From Candidatus Accumulibacter phosphatis (GTDB lineage Bacteria > Pseudomonadota > Gammaproteobacteria > Burkholderiales > Rhodocyclaceae), in contig NZ_SPMY01000041.1 of the NCBI RefSeq assembly GCF_012939955.1, positions 1-46,270 of the forward strand: a stretch of 46,270 nucleotides of DNA, read 5' to 3'. The notes under the pieces were generated by a model that searched no databases, was not told the origin of the DNA, and saw only the letters and a list, made by a program, of their open reading frames with translations. Positions 9,555-19,043 of the stretch are shown here, piece after piece (position 1 is the stretch's first letter; each line of letters starts with the position of its first letter). The translations under genes were made by a program, and so were the position numbers.

Positions 9555-10067
9555 CTAGCTTTTCGGCTGGCTGTCGAGCGTGTTTGCGACCGCCAGCGCT
9601 GTTTTCTGCTGTTTGCTGTGCGCTCGTCGGTGCGCAGAAAACCCGGAGATTCTGCGCACCGCGGTCTGGGCTGCCGGATAGTCGGGACGCGCGGCAATTG
9701 CCGCCTGCAACGCGGCGAGCGCCTGCCCGTAATGGCCCAGGCGGAAGAGCACCAGGCCGAGGTCGTACCACGCCCCCGCCAGTGTCGAACCGTGGCCACT
9801 CGCGGCGCGCAAGCACTGTGCCGAGGCCCGCAGATCCGGGTCTGCAGCGGCTGCCGGAGCGGCCGCAGGCGCATCGATGTGTGCCGCGTTGAAGGCCTGC
9901 ATCGCCTCGCTGCGGCGCGCGCTCCGGTAATAGAGCAGACCGAGAAACTGCAGCGAGACGATATCGTCGGGGATCGCTTCCAGGATGCTGCGCGCGATCC
10001 ATTCGGCCTGCTCCAGTTGGCCGCTTTGATAGAAGGTGCCGAGAAGGTCGAAGAGGGCGTCAATCAT
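9555..10067 (-). CDS. TPR-repeat protein
   Basis: A 170-residue protein with tetratricopeptide-like helices: LLGTFYQSGQLEQAEWIARS near the start, then LQFLGLLYYRSARRSEAMQAF, and after an Ala/Pro-rich linker AWYDLGLVLFRLGHYGQALA. No signal peptide is visible. GAGG precedes the ATG. It lies 82 bp downstream of the Do-type protease gene on the same strand and may be the last gene of that operon. TPR proteins mediate protein contacts; the partner is not known. The last 30 residues are polar and probably disordered. Confidence 0.72.
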   Translation of the reverse strand: MIDALFDLLGTFYQSGQLEQAEWIARSILEAIPDDIVSLQFLGLLYYRSARRSEAMQAFNAAHIDAPAAAPAAAADPDLRASAQCLRAASGHGSTLAGAWYDLGLVLFRLGHYGQALAALQAAIAARPDYPAAQTAVRRISGFSAHRRAHSKQQKTALAVANTLDSQPKS

Positions 10068-10149
10068 TTGCCGCCTCGCGGTCGAAAAATGGCGCGCGCT
10101 GCAGCTAGCGCGACCGCATCACTGGTAGCCAGCCGTCGCCGAGCCATGC

Positions 10150-11598
10150 TCAACCGATGTCGACGGGCACGAAGATCTTCGCGTCGTCGCGCTCGATCAG
10201 CAGGGCAACGGTTTTGCCGGCCTTGTCGAGCAGCCCACGCAACTGCTCGATGTCGCGCACCTCCTGGCCGTTGAGCGACAGGACGATGTCGCCACGCCGG
10301 ATGCCGGCCTTGGCCGCCGGACCACTGACGTTTTCGACGAGCAGACCGCTGGCTATGCCGCTTTGCTGCTGCTCCTGTGGGTTCAGGGGACGCAGAGCCA
10401 GACCAAGACGTGGGTTGTCGGCTTCGCCGCCGCTCGCCACCGCTTGTGCCGGCGTCGGGATTTCGCCGACCGCCAAGGCGATATCGCGGGTACTGCCCTT
10501 GCGCCAGACTTGCAGCTTGATCTGCGTTCCCGGCCTGAGCGCGGCGACGATTGGCGGCAGTTCGGTCGAGCGCGCGATTTCCGTGCCATCCAGTTTCAGG
10601 ATGATATCGCCCGCTTCGAGCCCGGCGGCTGCCGCCGGGCTTGTCTTGTCGACCGAGCTGATCAGCGCGCCGGCGGTATTTTTCAGGCCGAAGGACTCGG
10701 CCAGCGACTGCGATACCTCCTGGATGGTGACTCCGAGGCGGCCGTGACTGACCTTGCCGTTTTTCAGCAATTGCTCCTGGATGTTCATCGCCACGTCGAT
10801 GGGAATGGCGAATGACACTCCCTGATAGCCGCCGTTGCGGCTGTAGATCTGCGAATTGATACCGATCACTTCGCCGTTCAGGTTGATCAGTGGTCCGCCC
10901 GAATTACCCGGATTGACCGCCACGTCGGTCTGGATGAACGGCACGTAGCTGTCGCTGGCCAGCGAGCGGCCTTTCGCCGAGACGATGCCGGCAGTGACGC
11001 TGTTCTCGAAGCCAAAGGGCGAACCGATGGCGACCACCCATTCGCCGACCTGGGCACTGCCCGGGCTGCCGAGGCGAACGACCGGCAGGTCCTTGGCGGC
11101 GATGCGCAGCACGGCGATGTCGGTCAGTTTGTCGAGGCCGACAACCTTGGCCTTGAACTCGCGCTTGTCGGTCAGTTTGACGGTGACCTCGTCGGCGCCG
11201 CTGACGACGTGGGCGTTGGTCAGAATCAGCCCGTCAGCACTGACAATGAAGCCTGAACCCATACCCTGCGCGGGCGTTCCGCCCTCGGGCATTGGCCTGC
11301 CGAAGCGGCGGAAGAGTTCGGGGAGGCGCGGATCATCGTCGCCGCCGCCTGAAAAGGCTGTTTTCGACGACCCGCTGGCGCTGATATTGACCACCGCCGG
11401 GCCACTGTGCTCGACGATTGACCGGAAGTCGGGTAGCCCGATGCCGGGGCCGGCCAGCGGCGCCGCGGCCGGTGGCGCGAGAGCTGCGACGGCGTCGGCG
11501 GGGCGGATGATATCGCCACCCAGGGTGGCGTAGCCGGTGCCAAGCGCGGCGATCAGCGCCGCTGCCAGTAGACTGCGTTTGAAGGTCGGTGCATGCAT
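10150..11598 (-). CDS. Do/DegQ-type periplasmic serine protease
   Basis: About 482 residues from MHAPTFKRSLL; AGGAGA sits six bases before this ATG, while the longer open frame upstream is only a shadow of the kinase gene. A signal peptide is followed by a trypsin-like domain with His130 (ILTNAHVV), Asp160 (KLTDIAVL) and Ser233 (NPGNSGGPL). Two PDZ domains follow, with carboxylate-binding loops near GRLGVTIQEV and PRLGLALRPL. Do proteases degrade or refold misfolded envelope proteins. It follows a two-component system on the same strand, and a regulator-like box lies 70-90 bp upstream, so envelope stress sensed by the kinase probably raises its expression. Confidence 0.93.
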   Translation of the reverse strand: MHAPTFKRSLLAAALIAALGTGYATLGGDIIRPADAVAALAPPAAAPLAGPGIGLPDFRSIVEHSGPAVVNISASGSSKTAFSGGGDDDPRLPELFRRFGRPMPEGGTPAQGMGSGFIVSADGLILTNAHVVSGADEVTVKLTDKREFKAKVVGLDKLTDIAVLRIAAKDLPVVRLGSPGSAQVGEWVVAIGSPFGFENSVTAGIVSAKGRSLASDSYVPFIQTDVAVNPGNSGGPLINLNGEVIGINSQIYSRNGGYQGVSFAIPIDVAMNIQEQLLKNGKVSHGRLGVTIQEVSQSLAESFGLKNTAGALISSVDKTSPAAAAGLEAGDIILKLDGTEIARSTELPPIVAALRPGTQIKLQVWRKGSTRDIALAVGEIPTPAQAVASGGEADNPRLGLALRPLNPQEQQQSGIASGLLVENVSGPAAKAGIRRGDIVLSLNGQEVRDIEQLRGLLDKAGKTVALLIERDDAKIFVPVDIG

Positions 11599-11668
11599 GG
11601 TGATCTCCTGTTCCGTTCCAGAGGGGAAGCGATTCGCTTCCAGTGGCACGTACGATAGAGGGTCACGA

Positions 11669-11685
11669 CTTAAAGCTGACTTAAG
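11669..11685 (-). promoter_or_regulatory. PmrA/QseB-like direct-repeat box
   Basis: Plus-strand CTTAA occurs at 11669 and again at 11680, an 11-bp period, giving CTTAAAGCTGACTTAAG. This matches the YTTAAK-N5-YTTAAK pattern bound by PmrA/QseB-type OmpR-family regulators. It overlaps the TAA stop of the kinase gene and lies about 71-87 bp before the protease start. The regulator encoded in the same cluster belongs to that subfamily, so feedback control of the protease is a reasonable inference. Confidence 0.55.
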
Positions 11686-13063
11686 ACGGTCGGCCAGGAG
11701 GTAAGGAGGCAGCGGCGCGAGAGAAGGCGCGAGGGCCAGAGGAAGCTGCGCAGGGCTCGAATTGAACGCGCACGCGCAAGCCGCCAAGCGCGGCCTCGCC
11801 GAGCTGCACCGTCGCCCGGTGGCGTTCGGCGATGGTCTTGACGATGGCCAGCCCCAGGCCGCTACCCGCTTCGTCGCTCTGTGCGCGGCGATAGAAGCGG
11901 TCGAAGACGCGCTGCCGGTCTTCGGCGGGAATGCCCGGGCCCGAGTCGCTGACTTCGATGAACACGCCGCTCTCGTCTGCACCGCTGGCGACATCGACGC
12001 GGCCGCCAGCGGGGGTATAGCGAATGGCGTTGCCGACCAGGTTGGTGATCAGGATGCGCAGCGCCTCTTCGTCGCCGTCAAGCATGTCCTCGCCGCTGCC
12101 TGCTGCGGCGCCGAGATCGATATCCTTTGCTTCCGCCAGCGGCAGCTGCGCGGCGATCACCGCCGCCACCAGCTCGCCAAGCCGTAGCGGGCTTGGTATA
12201 TGCTCTGCCTGGCCGCCGCTGCCCGGTTCCTGGCGGGCCAGGGTCAGCAACTGCTGCACCGAATGCGTCGCGCGTCGCAAGCCGCCTTTCAATTCGCCGA
12301 AGGCTTCGGCACGAGCAGCCGCATCCGGTGCCCGTTCAGCGAGTTGCACCTGCAGGCTCAGTGCCGCCAGCGGGGTGCGCAGTTCGTGCGCGGCGTCGGC
12401 GGTGAACTCGCGTTGCGCCTGCAAGGCGTGCTTGAGCCGGTCGAGCAGCTCGTTCAGCGCCCGCACCAGCGGCACCACTTCGCTAGGCACCCGGTTCTCC
12501 GGGAGGGGGTCGAGGGCGACTGCGGTGCGCGTGCTGACCGCTCGCGCGACCGCGTCGAGCGGGCGTAGTCCGCGGCCGACAACCACCCAGATCAGCACCC
12601 CGAGAACCGGCAGCATGAGCAGAAACGGGGCGACGGTTCGCAAGGCGGCGGCCAGCGCCAGTTCGTCGCGCGAATGCATCGGCTGCGCGACCTGAATCGT
12701 CTGGCCGCGCTGCTGCATGCCGAACACGCGCCACTTGCCACGGCCGGTATCGATGGTCGCGAAGCCGAGCGGCGTCTTGTCGGGTAGCCCGTCGCGCGGG
12801 TGCGAAAGGTAGAGCCGCGTGCCGTCCGGGCGCCATACCTGGATCGAGAAGTCCTGCGCGTCACCGTCGAGCGCGAAGTTGTGCTGTCCACCGCTCCGGA
12901 AGACCTGGTCGCGGAAGGACAGGGCCAGCTGGCGCAGTTGGTAGTCGAACATCGCGTTGGCTTCGTCGCGCGCCGTCCGGTAGGTGGCCAGCGCACCGAG
13001 CAGCGTGGTCAGCGTAATCACCGACAGCAGCGCCAGCAGCAACTGGCGGCGGATCGAGGTCAT
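11681..13063 (-). CDS. Membrane sensor histidine kinase (QseC-like)
   Basis: A 460-residue EnvZ/QseC-class kinase. An N-terminal membrane helix (about 8-28) is followed by a periplasmic sensor region and a second helix in [23 protein letters not shown]-like segment leads to the H-box [13 protein letters not shown] (His226). The ATPase core has [31 protein letters not shown] and [12 protein letters not shown]. Its start overlaps the regulator's stop as ATGA, so the two are translationally coupled. The protease gene 82 bp downstream suggests that it senses envelope damage or cationic conditions, but the ligand is unknown. The C-terminal tail after the last G box is rich in Ser, Arg and Pro. Confidence 0.92.
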   Translation of the reverse strand: MTSIRRQLLLALLSVITLTTLLGALATYRTARDEANAMFDYQLRQLALSFRDQVFRSGGQHNFALDGDAQDFSIQVWRPDGTRLYLSHPRDGLPDKTPLGFATIDTGRGKWRVFGMQQRGQTIQVAQPMHSRDELALAAALRTVAPFLLMLPVLGVLIWVVVGRGLRPLDAVARAVSTRTAVALDPLPENRVPSEVVPLVRALNELLDRLKHALQAQREFTADAAHELRTPLAALSLQVQLAERAPDAAARAEAFGELKGGLRRATHSVQQLLTLARQEPGSGGQAEHIPSPLRLGELVAAVIAAQLPLAEAKDIDLGAAAGSGEDMLDGDEEALRILITNLVGNAIRYTPAGGRVDVASGADESGVFIEVSDSGPGIPAEDRQRVFDRFYRRAQSDEAGSGLGLAIVKTIAERHRATVQLGEAALGGLRVRVQFEPCAASSGPRAFSRAAASLPPGRPS

Positions 13064-13722
13064 CAGCCAGGGGGGAGCAGGTAGCCGACACCGCGGATGT
13101 TCTTGATCCGTTCAGTGCCGAGCTTGCGCCGCAGGGAGTGGATGTAGACTTCGACGGCGTTGCTTTCGATTTCTTCGCCCCAGCCGTACAGGCGCTCTTC
13201 GAGTTTCGTCCGCGACAGTGGCGTTCCCGGCCGTTCCAGCAGCGCCTGGAGGAGGGCAAATTCACGCCCCGAAAGGGCCACCGGCCTGCCGTCCTGGGTC
13301 AGCTCGTGGGTCGCCGGATTCATGCGCAAGTCGCCGTGCTCGATCACCGGGCTGGCGCGACCGGCATGGCGGCGCAGCAGCGCCCGCATGCGTGCCGACA
13401 GCTCGTCGAGGTCAAAGGGTTTCACCAGGTAATCGTCAGCGCCGCTGTCCAGCCCCCTGATGCGGTCGGCGACAGCGTCGCGGGCGGTAATGATCAGCAC
13501 CGGAATGTCGTTGCCGGAACGTCGCAGTCTGGCGAGAACGTCCAGACCGGACCTGCCGGGCAGGCCGAGGTCGAGCAGCAGCAACTCGTAGGGCGTGGTC
13601 GTCAGGGCCAGTTCGGCCGCTTGTCCGTCGCGCACCCAGTCGACGCTGCTGCCATCCTGGCGCAGGCCTTGCTGGACACTCTTGCCGATCATCGGGTCGT
13701 CTTCGACCAATAACACGCGCAT
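13063..13722 (-). CDS. OmpR-family response regulator (QseB/PmrA-like)
   Basis: A 219-residue regulator with a receiver domain (acidic pocket EDDP at residues 7-10, phospho-acceptor Asp51 in [11 protein letters not shown], switch Thr in LIITARD, Lys in VKPFDLDEL). A winged-helix DNA-binding domain follows, with [19 protein letters not shown] and [11 protein letters not shown] as in QseB, PmrA and TctD. It is the first gene of the kinase-protease cluster and overlaps the kinase start by one base beyond the stop. A candidate target is the CTTAA direct repeat at 11669-11685. Confidence 0.93.
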   Translation of the reverse strand: MRVLLVEDDPMIGKSVQQGLRQDGSSVDWVRDGQAAELALTTTPYELLLLDLGLPGRSGLDVLARLRRSGNDIPVLIITARDAVADRIRGLDSGADDYLVKPFDLDELSARMRALLRRHAGRASPVIEHGDLRMNPATHELTQDGRPVALSGREFALLQALLERPGTPLSRTKLEERLYGWGEEIESNAVEVYIHSLRRKLGTERIKNIRGVGYLLPPG

Positions 13723-13758
13723 CGTCTGGCGCCGCTGAGCGTCTGCCCGGCAGGACCG

Positions 13759-14235
13759 TTACGGCGCCAGCACGACTTCGTAATACACGCCGCTCGACCC
13801 GAAGTAGGGCTTGTACCAGTTGGGTCCGCTCTGGTAATACTGGGCGCCGTTCACTGTCATGTGTTTGGCGTTGGGCGGGAGTGCTGCGTACTGGCTGCCG
13901 ATCGGCAGATTGCCCTGGACGACATAAGTCGGCTGCGGGGCTACGTAGACCGGCTGCGGGGCTACGTAAACCGGTTGCGACGCGCTGGCAATTGCTGCAC
14001 CTGCCATCGCTCCCACGGCCAGGCCGGCCACCGCACCCGCGGCTGCGCCGCATCCGTAGCAACCGCCATGGTAGTAGCCGCCACCATGGTAGTAGCCGCC
14101 GGGGTGGCCAGCGGCAACGAAGCCTCGTCCGCCCCAGCCTCGGCCGGCAGCGACCCAGGCATTGGCATCGGCAAGGGGAACCAGTACGCTCGCGGTCACC
14201 GCGACGCCGAGAATGAGTGTTTTCGTTAGTTTCAT
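13759..14235 (-). CDS. Secreted Gly/Tyr-rich protein, DUF6515-like
   Basis: About 158 residues from MKLTKTLILG; AAGGAG precedes this ATG, and an earlier in-frame ATG at 14268 lacks one. A signal peptide ends near ADANA. A Gly-, Tyr- and His-rich stretch (GGYYHGGGYYHGG) is followed by a glycine-zipper-like segment (GAVAGLAVGAMAGAAIA) and two tandem QPVYVAP repeats. The C-terminus (VNGAQYYQSGPNWYKPYF) resembles DUF6515, small cell-surface proteins of unknown role. It follows the DUF2092 gene by 33 bp, a pairing that suggests a joint envelope function. Confidence 0.7.
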   Translation of the reverse strand: MKLTKTLILGVAVTASVLVPLADANAWVAAGRGWGGRGFVAAGHPGGYYHGGGYYHGGCYGCGAAAGAVAGLAVGAMAGAAIASASQPVYVAPQPVYVAPQPTYVVQGNLPIGSQYAALPPNAKHMTVNGAQYYQSGPNWYKPYFGSSGVYYEVVLAP

Positions 14236-14268
14236 CGCATTGCTCCTTGTGTTCCTTCCTGGTGTCAC

Positions 14269-15075
14269 TTATTTGGACTGCGCAAGGCCGATTCGCTTGA
14301 ACTCGAGCTTGACGGCGTCTTTCGGAATGCTGACCTCGAAGCTCTGTGCCGGCAGCGGCGCATTGAGCTTCCAGTCCGAGAACTCGACGGTGAAGGTTGG
14401 TTGCCGCTCACCACTGCGGTAGGAGGCGACCGCCAGGCGCGGCAGCTTGTCCTGTGCGCCGATCCATAGCTCCCAGTCGATGCCGGGGGCGGTAAACGCG
14501 AGGTGATCGGTCTTGACTCCGGCGATCGTCGATTGCCCTACCACAAAGGCACTCGAGAGGTCCTTTGTGAGGCGGGCATAGGGATCGGAAACCAGGAGGT
14601 CAACGAAGGGTGCCAAGGTGTCCGCGCCCGGGTGTTCTTGCTGCACGACTTCGTCGACGGTGCTGCCGCTGGCTTCTTGCTGCGCGTAGAATTTCCTGGC
14701 CGGTCCGATGGCCGTCACCGTCTTGCCGTTGTAGTAGAGGTCGTTGGGCAGGAGGTCGCCGCGCGACTCGACGAACAGGCGATCCGGTCGTTGCAGCAGC
14801 ACCCGTGAAGCTGCGAAGAGGCTGATGTACTGCCCGGTCGGCGACTCCAGAGGCAGCAGGCTGCGCGCCTTGAACTGGAGCGTCCGCGCTGCGGCCAGGG
14901 TGTCACCCATGTCCTTCAGCAGCTTGAGGGCTCGCTGATCCTTGATCTCCTTTGCGGACGTGGCCGGCGGCTCTGTTTTATCATCGGCCAGGGCCGTGCC
15001 ACTGGCGCCGAGAAGCAGCGTGGCGGCCAGAAAAGTGCCGCCGACAAGTTGCACCATCACGTTTCGTTCCATCAT
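14269..15075 (-). CDS. Secreted DUF2092 protein
   Basis: About 268 residues starting MMERNVMVQLVGG, after an AGGAGAGGAA site; the longer open frame upstream has no such site. A signal peptide ends near GTALADD. The mature part matches DUF2092 proteins, a LolA-related fold, with LKDMGDTLAAARTLQFKAR, then RPDRLFVESRGD and DLYYNGKTVTAIGP. A lipid- or cofactor-binding periplasmic role is inferred from the fold only. It is the first gene of a two-gene unit with the DUF6515-like protein. Confidence 0.8.
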   Translation of the reverse strand: MMERNVMVQLVGGTFLAATLLLGASGTALADDKTEPPATSAKEIKDQRALKLLKDMGDTLAAARTLQFKARSLLPLESPTGQYISLFAASRVLLQRPDRLFVESRGDLLPNDLYYNGKTVTAIGPARKFYAQQEASGSTVDEVVQQEHPGADTLAPFVDLLVSDPYARLTKDLSSAFVVGQSTIAGVKTDHLAFTAPGIDWELWIGAQDKLPRLAVASYRSGERQPTFTVEFSDWKLNAPLPAQSFEVSIPKDAVKLEFKRIGLAQSK

Positions 15076-15279
15076 TTCCTCTCCTCTTATCGCTTCGCAA
15101 ATACGTTCAGAATGACTGTTTGCGCATGCCCACGCTGCGCAGTGTAACGAATGCTTGATCACCATGGGTGAGTCGCGTGACGGCGGCAGGCGCGGTCAGC
15201 CAGCTGGGCGCGAACGCCGCGGCCTGGCACGGCGTCAAGCAGGCGCTTGTTGCTTCCGTGAAGGCTCCGGAAAGGCCAA

Positions 15280-15312
15280 CGACCACGCTCCGCCCGAGCG
15301 GGCGCGTGGTCG
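15280..15312. terminator. Stable hairpin, possible terminator
   Basis: CGACCACGC at 15280-15288 pairs perfectly with GCGTGGTCG at 15304-15312, with an inner CCGC/GCGG pairing. There is no U tract on either strand. It lies between the DUF2092 start and the DAACS transporter end, so it may end transcription from the transporter or be a transcript-stabilising element. Confidence 0.35.
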
Positions 15313-15360
15313 TCGGGAGTCACTCCGCCGGTGCTGGGCGCTGACGCCACCGGTGGTGGT

Positions 15361-15393
15361 GTCCCGGCCTTAGGCGATTTCTTAAGCCGGGAC
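15361..15393 (-). terminator. Hairpin just after the DAACS transporter stop
   Basis: GTCCCGGC at 15361-15368 pairs with GCCGGGAC at 15386-15393, and TTA/TAA extends the stem inward. On the minus strand it starts nine bases after the transporter stop codon, where a terminator is expected. The lack of a U run lowers confidence. Confidence 0.45.
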
Positions 15394-15401
15394 AGGCCTT
15401 G

Positions 15402-16739
15402 CTATTTGTGGTCGTGCGTGTTGCGGACCATCTGCGCCATTTCGCGTTCTACTTCTTCGTCGAGGTGTACATCGTCAGTGTCGAAGGCACCAGCGTCGGG
15501 GTCGTTATAAATGTCCAGGTCCAGCTGGCCTTCGCTCTTCGCGACGATTACCGATACCACGGCGTCACCCGAGACATTGACGGCGGTCCGGATCATGTCC
15601 AGCAAGCGGTCGACACCGAGAATCAAGCCGATTCCCTCGATCGGCAAACCAACCTGTGCGAAAACCATCGACAGCATGATCAGTCCGACCCCCGGTACGC
15701 CGGCGGTACCTATGGAAGCCAGGACCGACATCAGGATGACGGTCAGATAACCGCCAAAGCCGAGATCGACGCCGTAGACGTTGGCGATGAATACCGTTGC
15801 CACCCCCTGCATGATCGCCGTGCCGTCCATATTGATGGTGGCGCCGAACGGAACCGTAAAGGAGGCCACCGAGTTCTTGACCCCAAGGCGTTCAGTAACC
15901 GTTCGCAGCGTCACCGGGATGGTGGCGTTCGAGCTCGAGGTGCTGAAAGCAAATACCTGCACATTGCGCATTTTCTTCAGGAAGGTCATCGAGCTCAGCC
16001 CGGAGAAAATCTTGAGTATCACTTGCAGGGTCACGAACAGGTGGAACAGCAGGACGGAAATCAGCACTGCGACATAGCCCATCAGTTTGACAAGCAAATC
16101 CAGTCCCAGGCTGCCGATCGCTTTGGCAAGCAAACAGAAGACCGCGTAAGGTGCCAGTGCCATGATGATGGTGACCATTTTCATCATCACTTCGTTGAGC
16201 AATTCGACAAACTCGACGACGGGCTGCGCCTTCTTGCCGACCATCAACATACCGACGCCACAGAGGATGGCAAAGAAGATGATCGCCAGCATCTCACCGG
16301 TGGCCATGGCACTGACTGGATTGGAAGGGACGATGTTGATCAGCACTTCGGACAGCGGTGGCGAATCCTTGCCGGTGAATACTGTTTCCGTGACGGCGTT
16401 CATGCCTTCGCCGATGCCCAGTCCGGCAGCAAGCAGGATCCCTGTGGCAATGGCGATCGCGGTAGTGAAGATGTACAGAACGAAAGCCTTGGTCCCGATA
16501 CGCCCCAGCAGCCTGATGTCGCCGATACCGCAGACGCCACAAATCAGCGAAAAAAGCACCAGCGGAACCACCATCATCTTCAACGCGTTGACAAAGAGCT
16601 TTCCGACCACGAGAAACAAGCCATCGACCAGGTACTCGTTGACGAAGGAGCCTGCTGGACTAAGGCCGCCCAGGTTGATCACCAGGCCAACCACTATGCC
16701 TAGTGCCATTCCCAGCAATACTTTGACTGTCAAGTTCAT
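15402..16739 (-). CDS. Dicarboxylate/amino acid:cation symporter (DAACS)
   Basis: About 445 residues starting MNLTVKVLLG; AGGAGG lies five bases before this ATG, better than the GTG two codons earlier. It is a DAACS/SLC1-type sodium- or proton-coupled transporter for glutamate, aspartate or C4-dicarboxylates. The re-entrant loop serine motif STSSSNATIP and the substrate-site NMDGTAIMQG are both present, as is the GTAGVPGVGLIML segment. An acidic and polar C-terminal tail of about 40 residues extends beyond the last helix. It lies near a Dcu-type transporter, both suggesting dicarboxylate uptake. Confidence 0.92.
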   Translation of the reverse strand: MNLTVKVLLGMALGIVVGLVINLGGLSPAGSFVNEYLVDGLFLVVGKLFVNALKMMVVPLVLFSLICGVCGIGDIRLLGRIGTKAFVLYIFTTAIAIATGILLAAGLGIGEGMNAVTETVFTGKDSPPLSEVLINIVPSNPVSAMATGEMLAIIFFAILCGVGMLMVGKKAQPVVEFVELLNEVMMKMVTIIMALAPYAVFCLLAKAIGSLGLDLLVKLMGYVAVLISVLLFHLFVTLQVILKIFSGLSSMTFLKKMRNVQVFAFSTSSSNATIPVTLRTVTERLGVKNSVASFTVPFGATINMDGTAIMQGVATVFIANVYGVDLGFGGYLTVILMSVLASIGTAGVPGVGLIMLSMVFAQVGLPIEGIGLILGVDRLLDMIRTAVNVSGDAVVSVIVAKSEGQLDLDIYNDPDAGAFDTDDVHLDEEVEREMAQMVRNTHDHK

Positions 16740-17191
16740 GACCACCTCCTAATGTGGATGAAGCTGTCTTTTTGGAGTCGCAATGAGCATCCATCGCGTG
16801 TCAGCTGCGCATATGCTTTCCCTTGCAACTGCACGGGTTACCCTCGTTTATCTCCTTGTGCCAGGGAGCCGATGCTCTGGTTCATGGCCAAGCTGGGGTC
16901 TTTCCGGAGGACAAATTACCACTAATTGGTGATCGGTGTGCAATGGGTTTGCGGCCGGCATCGCGCCCCTGATTGCGGCAAGGCATTATCCACATCACCA
17001 AGGCGAGCTTGCAGGCGAGCGTAAGCTTCGGCGTTTGTGTGCCGGGGAAGCGAAGGATTGTGCAGTGCCAATTGTGTCACTCGCGACCGCCTTGAGCAGG
17101 ACACTCTCCGCTAGCCGGGAATGTCGGGCCGGCAGCGCGCGCCCTCTGGAGCGCGAGCTATCCACCTGCTGTTGATCGACGCTGCCGGTCA
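16740..17191. other. Intergenic stretch without a gene
   Basis: This 452-bp stretch between the DAACS gene and repeat copy B contains only short open frames in unrelated frames and no recognised domain. On the minus strand CTGGCACAAGGAG near 16860 starts like a -24 element but lacks GC at the required distance. No convincing promoter for the transporter was identified. Confidence 0.6.
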
Positions 17192-17321
17192 GCGTTTTAA
17201 TGTGAAAGTCGCGCAAGCGACTCACGAAACTCCCTTCTCCCTTGCGGGAGAAGGGGCAGGGGAAGAGGGAAACGGTCATGACTTTCATGATTTGGGGTGT
17301 CTCCACGTGTCATGACCGTTA
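17192..17321 (-). repeat. Structured repeat, full copy B
   Basis: Matches copy C (19482-19614) across nearly its full length. It holds three inverted repeats: GTCGC-GCAA-GCGAC at 17208-17221; a perfect 10-bp stem CCCTTCTCCC-TTGC-GGGAGAAGGG at 17232-17255; and 12-bp ends AACGGTCATGAC (17271-17282) with GTCATGACCGTT (17309-17320). TTA at 17319-17321 is the TAA stop of the Dcu transporter gene, so on the minus strand the element forms that gene's 3' untranslated region. The middle hairpin resembles CCCTCTCCC/GGGAGAGGG repeats common in Proteobacteria. Confidence 0.85.
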
Positions 17322-18659
17322 AACCAGCCCGCGCGTCGTCGCCAAAATGAAACCGACGAAGCAGGAGGTGCCCACGCCGATCAGGCCAGGCGCAATGAAG
17401 CTGTGGTTGATCAGGTACTTGCCGATGCGGGTCGTTCCCGAACGGTCGAACTGAATCGCCGCCAGGTCGCTCGGGTAGGTTGGCAGGATGTAGTAGCCAT
17501 AGCACGCTGCGGCGAAAGCAACGACGTATCCCGGCGGAAGGCCGATGGACAGCGCCATCGGTACCATGGCGGCGATGGCGGCCGCCTGCGAGTTGACGAA
17601 CTTGGAGACGATCAACAAGGCCAGGGCGTAGGTCCAGGGCTGCATCTTGACGAGGTCGGCAAGACCATCCTTGATGACCGGCAGATTGGCTTCGAACACC
17701 GAGTCGGCCATCCAGGCGACGCCGAAAACGGCGACCACGGCGATCATTCCCGCGCGGAACACCTCGGTCTTGCCGATTTTCGCCGGATTCGTTTTGGTGA
17801 ACATGATAATGAATGCGCCTGCCATGAGCATGAACATCTGGATGGTCAGCACCATCGACAGCGCCTTGCCCTGGAAATGCGGCCGTAAGGCGTCGAACGC
17901 CCCCAGGATGGCCACGACGGCGATTGCACCCACGAAAATCCACATCGCTATCCACTGGCTGCGATCGAGCGTTTTGCCGAGCAGAGTGGCCGTCTCGCCG
18001 TACACGAACTTGTGGTTCTCGGGGTCGGCGACGAATTTCTGGAAGTCTTCATCCTTGTCGAGGTCCTTGCCACGGAACCAGCTGAAGATGCCGATCATCA
18101 GCACGCCGGCCAGGGTCGACGGGATGGTGATCGACAGCAGCGTCACGAAGTCGATGATCGGCGCACCCGCCGGCGCCTTGGCGAGAAATGCCGCTAGCGA
18201 GACCACTGCCACCGACACCGGACTGGCCATGATACCCATCTGGGCGCCGATCGTGGCCGCCGCCATCGGGCGCTCGGGCCGGATGTCGTTTTTGATCGCG
18301 ATGTCATAGATGATCGGCAGCATCGTATAGACCACGTGTCCGGTACCGCACAGCATGGTCAGAAAAGTTGTGGCGAAGGGCGCCATGATCGACACGAACT
18401 TCGGATTGCGTCGCAGCACTTTTTCCGCCAGGAGCAACAGCACATCCAGACCACCCGAGGCCTCCAGGGTCGCCGAGGCAGCGACCACCGCGACAATGGT
18501 CAGAATGACCGCAACCGGCGGCGTGCCCGGCGGCATCTGGAAGACAAAGACGAGGATGACGACGCCGAGGCCGCCCAAAAGCCCGAGCGCCACCCCGCCC
18601 TTGCGTGCGCCGTAGAACAGGCAGGCCAGAACGAGCAGCAATTGGAGAGTAAGCATCAT
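17319..18659 (-). CDS. dcuA: Anaerobic C4-dicarboxylate transporter (DcuA/DcuB family)
   Basis: A 446-residue membrane protein with about ten to twelve helices. It matches the Dcu family, with [37 protein letters not shown], then [17 protein letters not shown] and [20 protein letters not shown]. Dcu carriers exchange fumarate, malate or aspartate for succinate, or take them up without oxygen. DcuA and DcuB cannot be told apart with certainty here, so the symbol is tentative. AGGAA precedes the ATG. Its stop codon is provided by repeat copy B. Confidence 0.88.
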   Translation of the reverse strand: MMLTLQLLLVLACLFYGARKGGVALGLLGGLGVVILVFVFQMPPGTPPVAVILTIVAVVAASATLEASGGLDVLLLLAEKVLRRNPKFVSIMAPFATTFLTMLCGTGHVVYTMLPIIYDIAIKNDIRPERPMAAATIGAQMGIMASPVSVAVVSLAAFLAKAPAGAPIIDFVTLLSITIPSTLAGVLMIGIFSWFRGKDLDKDEDFQKFVADPENHKFVYGETATLLGKTLDRSQWIAMWIFVGAIAVVAILGAFDALRPHFQGKALSMVLTIQMFMLMAGAFIIMFTKTNPAKIGKTEVFRAGMIAVVAVFGVAWMADSVFEANLPVIKDGLADLVKMQPWTYALALLIVSKFVNSQAAAIAAMVPMALSIGLPPGYVVAFAAACYGYYILPTYPSDLAAIQFDRSGTTRIGKYLINHSFIAPGLIGVGTSCFVGFILATTRGLV

Positions 18660-19043
18660 GAGGGGAGTTCCTTTCCGGGCAAGGGTCTGACTTAATCGGT
18701 AGGTGGCGTAGGGAGGAACAAGGGGCGTAGCCCGTTACCTCGCACGCTTCATTTTATATCCGATTGATGTCCGCTGATGCTGGCGTGCTGCGCGCTGGCA
18801 GTTGTGAGCCGGTCGACCGGTCGCTTGGCGCTGCCTGGCCTGGTGCTGGCCGCGGCTGGCAGTGTGGGAGTGAGCGCTGCGCGCCGACGCGCGCGGCGCC
18901 CGCGGGGGGAGTCACCGCGTAGCTGTCAATCAGGGCGGCGATCGAGCGACCAGCGGTTAGAGCAGCGCCCCGCCGCCGCGTCTTTACGACGCGGGCAGGA
19001 ACCCGCCTGCTGTGCAGCCCTGGCGCCTACTACTTTGCAAGCC
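18660..19043. other. Intergenic stretch with small hairpins
   Basis: No gene is supported here. On the minus strand TATAAAAT near 18755 is a possible -10 element for the Dcu gene, without a clear -35. CGCGTC-TTTAC-GACGCG near 18980 and GCGGG/CCCGC beside it form small hairpins downstream of the VOC gene and may help end its transcript. Confidence 0.4.

Noticed and set aside
11599-11994. N-terminal extension of the Do protease frame
   Set aside because: It is the out-of-frame shadow of the kinase gene; the start at 11598 has a ribosome site and a signal peptide.
15399-16703. Plus-strand open frame of 434 codons opposite the DAACS transporter
   Set aside because: It is rich in His, Gln and Asp with no family resemblance, while the opposite strand encodes a clear transporter.
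16840-16865. Sigma-54 promoter for the DAACS transporter
   Set aside because: TGGCAC is present on the minus strand, but no GC lies ten bases after GG.
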